The notes beneath the pieces are model-generated. The model saw only the letters and a program-made list of their open reading frames with translations. It was not told the DNA's origin and did not search any database. The position numbers and the translations under genes were made by a program. Shown piece by piece: positions 59,284 to 64,000 of a DNA stretch of 64,000 nt. The stretch covers positions 682,001 through 746,000 of the forward strand of contig NZ_JAJPDW010000001.1 of assembly GCF_021654035.1 (NCBI RefSeq). The letters are read 5' to 3'. Source of the stretch: Microbacterium aurantiacum. GTDB taxonomy: Bacteria; Actinomycetota; Actinomycetes; Actinomycetales; Microbacteriaceae. The stretch's first letter is position 1; every line of letters begins with the position of its first letter.

Positions 59284-60524
59284 CGGGTGCGCCCCGCGTC
59301 GTCGCGGACGATCACGCCGCCGCGCATCACCAGGTCGATCCCGCGGAGCGCCGAGATGTCGGCCGTCGGGTCGTCGGGCATGGCCACGAGGTCGGCCCAC
59401 GCGCCGGGAGCGAGGATGCCGAGGTCGTCGGCGCCGAGCCAGCGCGCGGGAGCGGAGGTGGCGGCGCGGACGACGTCCGGGGCGGGAAGGCCGCCGGCCT
59501 GCATGTGCTCGAGTTCGCGGACGACGGCGCTCGTGCCCTCGAAGTCCCAGAACGGCGGCATGTCGCTACCGAGGAGCACGTCGACGCCGGCGTCGAGGGC
59601 GTACCGGTACGAGTCCAGATGGCGGGGGCCAGCCTCGAGCGAGCGCTGCTGCATCCACTCCGGCACACCGAGGTCGTCGAAGAACGCCTTCGCCCGCGTG
59701 ACAACGAGCGTCGGCACGAGCGCCGTGCCGTGCGCGGCCATGAGGGCGGCGACCTCCGGGGTCAGCTCGTAGCCGTGCTCCACGCAATCGAGCCCCAGCT
59801 CCACCGCCTCGGCGATGATCGCCGCGGGACCGGCGTGCGCGGTCACCTTGCGTCCCCACGCGTGGGCCGTCGAGATCGCCGCCGACATCTCGTCCCGCGT
59901 GAGCTGCGGCGTCGTGATCTGCTCGTTCTCCCCGGCGATGCCGCCCGAGATCATCAGCTTGACGAGGTCGGCGCCGGCGGCGATCTGGCTCCGGACGCCG
60001 CGGGTGACGGCATCCGCTCCGTCGCACTCGAGGGTGTCGTCGGTGTCGTGCCCGTGTCCTCCGGTGCAGCACAGGCCCCGCCCGGCGGTGAAGATGCGCG
60101 GGCCCGCCACGTGGCCGGCCTCGATTGCGCGGCGAAGGGCGAAGTCGGCCCCGCCCTTCTCGGACACGCACCGGACGGTCGTGACGCCCGAGAGGAGGGT
60201 GCGCCGCGCACCGTCGGCCATGTACAGCGCCAGTTCGTGCGGGTCGAGCGCGCTCACCGCGTCCCCTCCCGGCCCGGGAAGCGACAGCGAGAAGTGGGTG
60301 TGCATGTTGATCAGACCCGGCATCACCACCGCGCCGCCGAGATCGTGCACCGCGGTTCCGGCATCCGTCATCGACAGCGTGCCGGGCTCGATGCGCGCGA
60401 TGCGACCCGCCTCGATCACGATCACGAGCCCGTCCTGCGGTGTCGGGCGGATGCCGTCGACCAGGCGCAGGTTCGTCAGCACCGCGTCGCCGCGGGTGGC
60501 GAGGGAGGGGACCGGCCCGCTCAT
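59280..60524 (-). CDS. Amidohydrolase-superfamily metal-dependent hydrolase
   Basis: 414 residues. Metal ligands: HTHFS (HxH, about 76-80), Lys in LVKLMISGG, His in KVTAHAGPAA, His in CVEHGYEL and Asp in LGSDMPPFWD. Family N-terminal strand LTNLRLVDGIRPTP and C-terminal APGAWADLVAMPDDPTADI are seen. Imidazolonepropionase/ prolidase-like branch; substrate unknown. ATG 60524 overlaps the menF stop (ATGA). Confidence 0.9.
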   Translation of the reverse strand: MSGPVPSLATRGDAVLTNLRLVDGIRPTPQDGLVIVIEAGRIARIEPGTLSMTDAGTAVHDLGGAVVMPGLINMHTHFSLSLPGPGGDAVSALDPHELALYMADGARRTLLSGVTTVRCVSEKGGADFALRRAIEAGHVAGPRIFTAGRGLCCTGGHGHDTDDTLECDGADAVTRGVRSQIAAGADLVKLMISGGIAGENEQITTPQLTRDEMSAAISTAHAWGRKVTAHAGPAAIIAEAVELGLDCVEHGYELTPEVAALMAAHGTALVPTLVVTRAKAFFDDLGVPEWMQQRSLEAGPRHLDSYRYALDAGVDVLLGSDMPPFWDFEGTSAVVRELEHMQAGGLPAPDVVRAATSAPARWLGADDLGILAPGAWADLVAMPDDPTADISALRGIDLVMRGGVIVRDDAGRTR

Positions 60525-61837
60525 GCCAGGGCGTCCACGATGGGGCGGAACTTCACGCGCGTCTCGAGCATTTCGGTCTCGGGGTCGCTGCCCGCCACGA
60601 TCCCCGCGCCGGCGTGGGCGGTCACCGGCATTGTGTCGCTGTACTCCGCAAACCGGCGCGCGGGCTCGGATCCGATCTGCGCGCAGCGGAGGGCGATCGC
60701 CCACTCCCCGTCGCCGTTGCCGTCGACCCACCCGACAGGACCGGCGTAGCGACCGCGGTCGAAGGGCTCCAGGCGTCGGATCAGGTCGACCGCGGCATCC
60801 GTCGGGGTCCCGGCGACGGCGGCGGTCGGGTGCAGCGCCGCGACGAGATCGAGGGCGGATGCCGACCCGCGGACCGCGCCGGAGATGTCGGTGGCGAGGT
60901 GCCACACGTTCGGCAGTTCCAGGGTGAAGGGCCCGGTGCCCGCGTCGACCTCCTGCGTGAACGGATCGACCGCGGTCAACACGCTCTGGACGGCGAACCG
61001 GTGCTCCTCGAGGTCCTTCGTGCTCGCCGCGAGGGCGGCCACCGCTCGCGCGTCGGCGGCGGCATCCGCTCCGCGCGCGGCGGTCCCGGCCAGCACGCGC
61101 GCCGTCATCCGGCCCCGGGACACGGTGACGAGTGTCTCGGGGCTCGCGCCGACGAGACCGTCGACGGCGAACGCCCACGTGTCGGGATAGCTGCCGGCCA
61201 GGGCCCGGACGAGCCGGCGGAGGTCGGCGCCGGCGGGGACGGTGCCGACGAGGTCGCGCGCGAGGACGACCTTCTCGACGGTTCCCGCATCGATCGCGGC
61301 GAGGGCTGCGCGCACCGCCTCCTGATAGGCGACCGGGTTCATCGCGCCCGGGCCGAGCGTCGCCGACCAGTACGGGCCGTAGGGGCGGGACACGGGGAAG
61401 GGGGTGTCGTCGACGGGATCGGTCCGGGTGTTCCGGATGCGGGTGATCCAGGCGCGACCGTCCCGGCGTCCCACGATGGCCCGCGGCACGATAAGGCGGC
61501 TCGTCGAGGTCGACCGCGGGTCGAACGCCAGCGCTCCGAAGGCCACGAGTCCGGTGCCGGGGATGCCGAGCGGATCGTCGATCTCGCTGCGGGCGACGAT
61601 GTCGCGCCAGGCCTCGGCGGGCGTCGGTCGATCGGTCGGCTCGGGCTTCCCAAAGGGAATGCCCGCCCCGGCGCCGGTCTCGAATCCGGCGACCATCCCG
61701 CCGACGCCGACGATGCCGTCACCACGGCGGAGCCAAGCCAGAGGGGACGCCGGATCGGCGAAGAGGAGGGGATCGTCGATCGGGTCGATCTCCTGCGTCT
61801 GCGCCACGAACCACGGCGCACCGGAGGTTTCGATCAC
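60521..61837 (-). CDS. menF: Isochorismate synthase
   Basis: 438 residues, chorismate-binding family. Opens menaquinone biosynthesis by converting chorismate to isochorismate. C-terminal conserved block: VEKVVLARD, WAFAVDGLVGASPETLV, MTARVLAGTAARG, STKDLEEHRF, LHPTAAVAGTP, DRGRYAGPVGWVDGNGDGEWAIALR and AHAGAGIVAGSDPE. First gene of a four-gene operon with three unrelated genes. GTG 61837 follows TAGGCT (AGCCTA at 61844-61849 on plus) with a 6-nt spacer. Confidence 0.93.
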   Translation of the reverse strand: MIETSGAPWFVAQTQEIDPIDDPLLFADPASPLAWLRRGDGIVGVGGMVAGFETGAGAGIPFGKPEPTDRPTPAEAWRDIVARSEIDDPLGIPGTGLVAFGALAFDPRSTSTSRLIVPRAIVGRRDGRAWITRIRNTRTDPVDDTPFPVSRPYGPYWSATLGPGAMNPVAYQEAVRAALAAIDAGTVEKVVLARDLVGTVPAGADLRRLVRALAGSYPDTWAFAVDGLVGASPETLVTVSRGRMTARVLAGTAARGADAAADARAVAALAASTKDLEEHRFAVQSVLTAVDPFTQEVDAGTGPFTLELPNVWHLATDISGAVRGSASALDLVAALHPTAAVAGTPTDAAVDLIRRLEPFDRGRYAGPVGWVDGNGDGEWAIALRCAQIGSEPARRFAEYSDTMPVTAHAGAGIVAGSDPETEMLETRVKFRPIVDALA

Positions 61838-61843
61838 CCACCC

Positions 61844-61849
61844 AGCCTA
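61844..61849 (-). promoter_or_regulatory. -10 box TAGGCT of menF
   Basis: The minus-strand TAGGCT lies 6 nt before the menF GTG. The divergent DUF402 gene has TAGACT at 61893-61898, again 6 nt before its GTG. Confidence 0.65.
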
Positions 61850-61904
61850 TGGCCCGCCGCGCCCCGCGGATCCGCGCCCGGAGACCGCGGCTTAGACTCT
61901 GCGG

Positions 61905-62453
61905 GTGAGCGAGAACACCCTGCCGGACCGGCCCCCCGTGGGATCGCGCATCCTCTTCCGCTGGCGCAAGTGGGACGGCAGCGAGCACTGGGTGCACGAC
62001 TGCGTCTTCCTCGGCAGCGACCGCTGGGGCGACTGGGTCGGCCAGCGTGCCGGGTGGCGCAGCTTCCGTCCCGGCCGCGACAATCGCACCGAGTTCGACA
62101 ACGTCACTCTGCTGCCCCCGACCGGGGACTACGCCTTCACCCGCAACGCCCGGCCGGACCGCACCCACACCTACATCGACCTCGGGTGGGATGTGACGTT
62201 CCGCGGCGGCGAGCCGACCGGCATCGACATGGACCTCGACGTCGTGGACCGCGCGGTGGGCGGGATCTACATCGACGACCGCGACGAGTGGGACGAGCAC
62301 CGCGTCCACTACGGATACCCGGCCGACATCGTCGCGCACCTGGAAGCGCTCGCGGTCGACCTCGAGCGGAAGGTGCGCGCGGCCGAAGCCCCCTTCGACG
62401 AGGCGACGGCGGACGCCTGGCTCGAGCGCCTCGCCGCCCTGGGCGCCGCCTAG
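61905..62453 (+). CDS. DUF402/FomD-like nucleotide hydrolase-type protein
   Basis: 182 residues, beta-rich barrel. Family residues: YIDLGWDV, MDLDVVDRAVGGIYIDDRDEWDEH and the HYGYP turn; DUF402 proteins (FomD, Rv-type) hydrolyse nucleoside or CMP-linked substrates using Asp-rich metal sites. N-terminal RILFRWRKWDGSEHWVHD fits. GTG 61905; its TAG stop (62451-62453) is the start of the next gene's -10 box. Confidence 0.87.
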   Translation: MSENTLPDRPPVGSRILFRWRKWDGSEHWVHDCVFLGSDRWGDWVGQRAGWRSFRPGRDNRTEFDNVTLLPPTGDYAFTRNARPDRTHTYIDLGWDVTFRGGEPTGIDMDLDVVDRAVGGIYIDDRDEWDEHRVHYGYPADIVAHLEALAVDLERKVRAAEAPFDEATADAWLERLAALGAA

Positions 62454-62456
62454 ACT
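62451..62456 (+). promoter_or_regulatory. -10 box TAGACT overlapping the DUF402 stop codon
   Basis: TAGACT begins with the stop codon of the DUF402 gene and lies 6 nt before the menG GTG. Confidence 0.65.
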
Positions 62457-62462
62457 CGACGG

Positions 62463-63257
62463 GTGACCGACACCCCCGCGAACCAGCCCCGCCGCGCCGA
62501 TCTGGGCAAGGACCCGGCGAGCGTCAGCGGCATGTTCGACGGCGTCGCGCGCGGCTACGACCGCACGAACACGGTGCTCAGCATGGGCAACGACCGGCTG
62601 TGGCGGGTCGCCACCACGCGCGCGGTGTCCCCGCGCCCGGGAGAGCGCATCCTCGACCTCGCCGCCGGCACCGGTGCGTCCTCGGTCTCCCTCGCCCGCA
62701 GCGGTGCGGAGGTCGTCGCCGCGGACTTCTCGCCCGGGATGATCGGCGAGGGGCGGCGCCGACACGGACCGGACGCGCCGGGCGGCGGCATCCGGAACCT
62801 GTCCTTCGTCCACGCCGACGCCACCGACCTCCCGTTCGCGGACGAGGAGTTCGACGCGGTCACGATGTCGTTCGGTCTGCGCAACGTCAACGATCCGAAG
62901 AAGGCGCTCGCCGAACTCCTGCGGGTCACCAAACCCGGCGGGCGGATCGTGGTGTGCGAGTTCTCGCACCCGCCGTCGCGGGCCTTCGCCGGTCTCTACC
63001 GCTTCTACAACGACCGCGTCCTGCCGGTCGTGGCGAAGACCGTCAGTTCGAACGCCGACGCCTATGACTACCTCAACGAGTCGATCCGCGACTGGCCCGA
63101 CCAGCCGACCCTCGCGGCGTGGATGCGCGACGCGGGCTGGGCCGACGTCGCTTTCCGCAACCTGTCCTTCGGGATCGTCGCGCTCCACCGCGGCGTCAAG
63201 CCCGTCCGCCCGCGCGCCTCCGGCTCCGCCGCCGAGGGCACCCCCGCACCCCGGTAG
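62463..63257 (+). CDS. menG: Demethylmenaquinone methyltransferase
   Basis: 264 residues, UbiE/MenG family, final C-methylation of menaquinone. Seen: [25 protein letters not shown] (family N-terminus), SAM motif [50 protein letters not shown] (family signature), [21 protein letters not shown] 62463; stop TAG at 63255-63257 overlaps the next -10. Confidence 0.94.
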   Translation: MTDTPANQPRRADLGKDPASVSGMFDGVARGYDRTNTVLSMGNDRLWRVATTRAVSPRPGERILDLAAGTGASSVSLARSGAEVVAADFSPGMIGEGRRRHGPDAPGGGIRNLSFVHADATDLPFADEEFDAVTMSFGLRNVNDPKKALAELLRVTKPGGRIVVCEFSHPPSRAFAGLYRFYNDRVLPVVAKTVSSNADAYDYLNESIRDWPDQPTLAAWMRDAGWADVAFRNLSFGIVALHRGVKPVRPRASGSAAEGTPAPR

Positions 63258-63260
63258 GCT
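63255..63260 (+). promoter_or_regulatory. -10 box TAGGCT overlapping the menG stop codon
   Basis: TAGGCT starts with the menG stop codon and lies 6 nt before the GTG of the prenyl synthase. Confidence 0.65.
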
Positions 63261-63266
63261 GATCAG

Positions 63267-64000
63267 GTGACCCCCTCCGCGTCCGATTCGCGTCTCGGCA
63301 AGCTGGGCCTCACCGACCGCATCTTCGCCGGCGCCCGTTCGCGTCGGCTCCTCGCCACGGTCGATGAGGGCATGCTCCGCGTCGACGCCGTCCTCGGCGA
63401 CGAGTTGCGCATGGCGCAGCCGGTCGTCGACGCCGTCAGCCGCTACCTCTACGAGGCCGGCGGCAAACGCGTGCGGCCGATGCTCGCGCTCCTCACCGCC
63501 CAGCTCGGTGACGGGACGACGGACGCCGTCGTCGAAGGCGCGGCCGCGCTCGAGCTCACCCACCTCGGCTCGCTTTACCACGACGACGTCATGGACGACG
63601 CGGACAAGCGCCGCGGCGTCCCCGCCGCGCACGAGGTGTGGGGCAACAGCGTCGCGATCCTCGCCGGCGACCTGCTCTTCGCCCGCGCGAGCCAGATCAT
63701 GGCCCGCTACGGCGAGCGCGCGATCCGGATCCAGGCCGACACGTTCGAGCGTCTCGTCCTCGGTCAGATGCGCGAGACCGTCGGGCCCGCCGAGGGCGAC
63801 GATCCGGTGCAGTTCTCCCTCGACGTCCTCGCCGACAAGACGGGGTCGCTCATCGCGGCATCCGCTCAGGTGGGCAACATCTTCGCGAACGGCCCGGAGG
63901 AGTTCGAGCAGCCGCTGGCGGTCTTCGGCGAGAAGGCGGGGGTCGCCTTCCAGTTGCTGGACGACGTGATCGACCTCGCCGCCGACCCCGCCGAGACCGG
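63267..64000 (+). CDS. Long-chain polyprenyl diphosphate synthase (3' end outside the window)
   Basis: The frame from GTG 63267 runs off the right edge, 244 codons visible. Isoprenyl synthase fold: GGKRVRPML, first Asp-rich motif DDVMD at 106-110 (LYHDDVMDDADKRRG), GDLLFARASQIMA, LVLGQMRET, DKTGSLIAASAQ and the start of the second motif FQLLDDVIDLAAD. Downstream of menG and so probably makes the menaquinone side chain (hepta/octa/nonaprenyl). Confidence 0.93.
   Translation, partial: MTPSASDSRLGKLGLTDRIFAGARSRRLLATVDEGMLRVDAVLGDELRMAQPVVDAVSRYLYEAGGKRVRPMLALLTAQLGDGTTDAVVEGAAALELTHLGSLYHDDVMDDADKRRGVPAAHEVWGNSVAILAGDLLFARASQIMARYGERAIRIQADTFERLVLGQMRETVGPAEGDDPVQFSLDVLADKTGSLIAASAQVGNIFANGPEEFEQPLAVFGEKAGVAFQLLDDVIDLAADPAET

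Noticed and set aside
1-64000. CRISPR arrays, insertion sequences, integrases, tRNA or rRNA genes
   Set aside because: No regular spaced repeats, transposase or integrase motifs, tRNA-like cloverleaf or rRNA sequence was seen. The 76-nt repeats have no spacer array.

Overview
The window is about 70% GC, dense with genes on both strands, and reads like a member of the Actinobacteria family Microbacteriaceae, most likely Microbacterium. Supporting signs are a BldC-like regulator, a 32-codon AURKAIP1/COX24-type small ribosomal protein, F420-type luciferase-like oxidoreductases, menaquinone as the quinone, an archaeal-type aspartyl-tRNA synthetase, a TM0106-type nuclease-helicase, and very frequent use of the word GGCATCCG/CGGATGCC. 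The assignment is by inference; there is no 16S gene here.

Layout. 1-12.2 kb: a cut-off phosphotransferase, a small exported Pro/Ser-rich protein, a nucleosidase, a Sfp-like protein, NAD synthetase, DUF6412 plus a YidC paralogue, a TPR protein, several damaged genes, an FUSC-type membrane protein and a rhomboid protease. 12.3-23 kb: the TM0106 nuclease-helicase, upp, tadA, a hydrolase, proC, a scar joining a LamG fragment to a TrkA fragment, and an intact TrkA/TrkH pair. 22.6-24.3 kb: ArsR and BldC-like regulators, bS22, rhodanese, glutaredoxin-like protein. 24.2-30.5 kb: a rhodopsin remnant, a complete SBP-permease-permease-ATPase importer, and aspS. 30.5-36.4 kb: DUF368 (PopT-like), a histidine phosphatase and a TlpA-CcdA-ResB-CcsB set for cytochrome c maturation (system II). 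37-42.8 kb: an MMPL exporter and YhgE/Pip protein diverging from a TetR regulator across a double palindrome. 42.8-64 kb: the menaquinone region, with menC, menB, menE, menA, menD, menF, menG and the start of a polyprenyl diphosphate synthase, interleaved with PadR/HAAS, FGE-like, SRPBCC/DUF4166, PPK2, DUF885 and an unusual operon that follows menF.

How genes work together. The second half is respiratory: menaquinone is made here (chorismate to isochorismate by MenF, then MenD, MenC, MenE, MenB, MenA, MenG, with the side chain from the prenyl synthase), and cytochrome c haem attachment is encoded by the CcdA-ResB-CcsB set. No menH or menI was seen.

Main observations. (1) At least 19 genes have a TANNNT box ending 6-8 nt, usually exactly 6 nt, before the start codon, which predicts leaderless mRNAs. 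In four cases the TAG stop of the upstream gene is the first half of that box. (2) Two 76-nt intergenic palindromic repeats (86% identical) flank one membrane gene, and a third element about 3.5 kb away has the same 11-nt core. (3) Amidohydrolase, TIGR04076 and F420-type oxidoreductase genes follow menF with 4-nt start/stop overlaps. (4) An MMPL exporter is fused to what looks like an ABC ATPase domain with no Walker A. (5) A cluster of truncated genes (flavin reductase-like, frameshifted PucR-like, headless hydrolase, LamG/TrkA junction, rhodopsin lacking its retinal lysine) marks either rearrangement scars or assembly faults. No tRNA, rRNA, CRISPR array, insertion sequence or phage was recognised.
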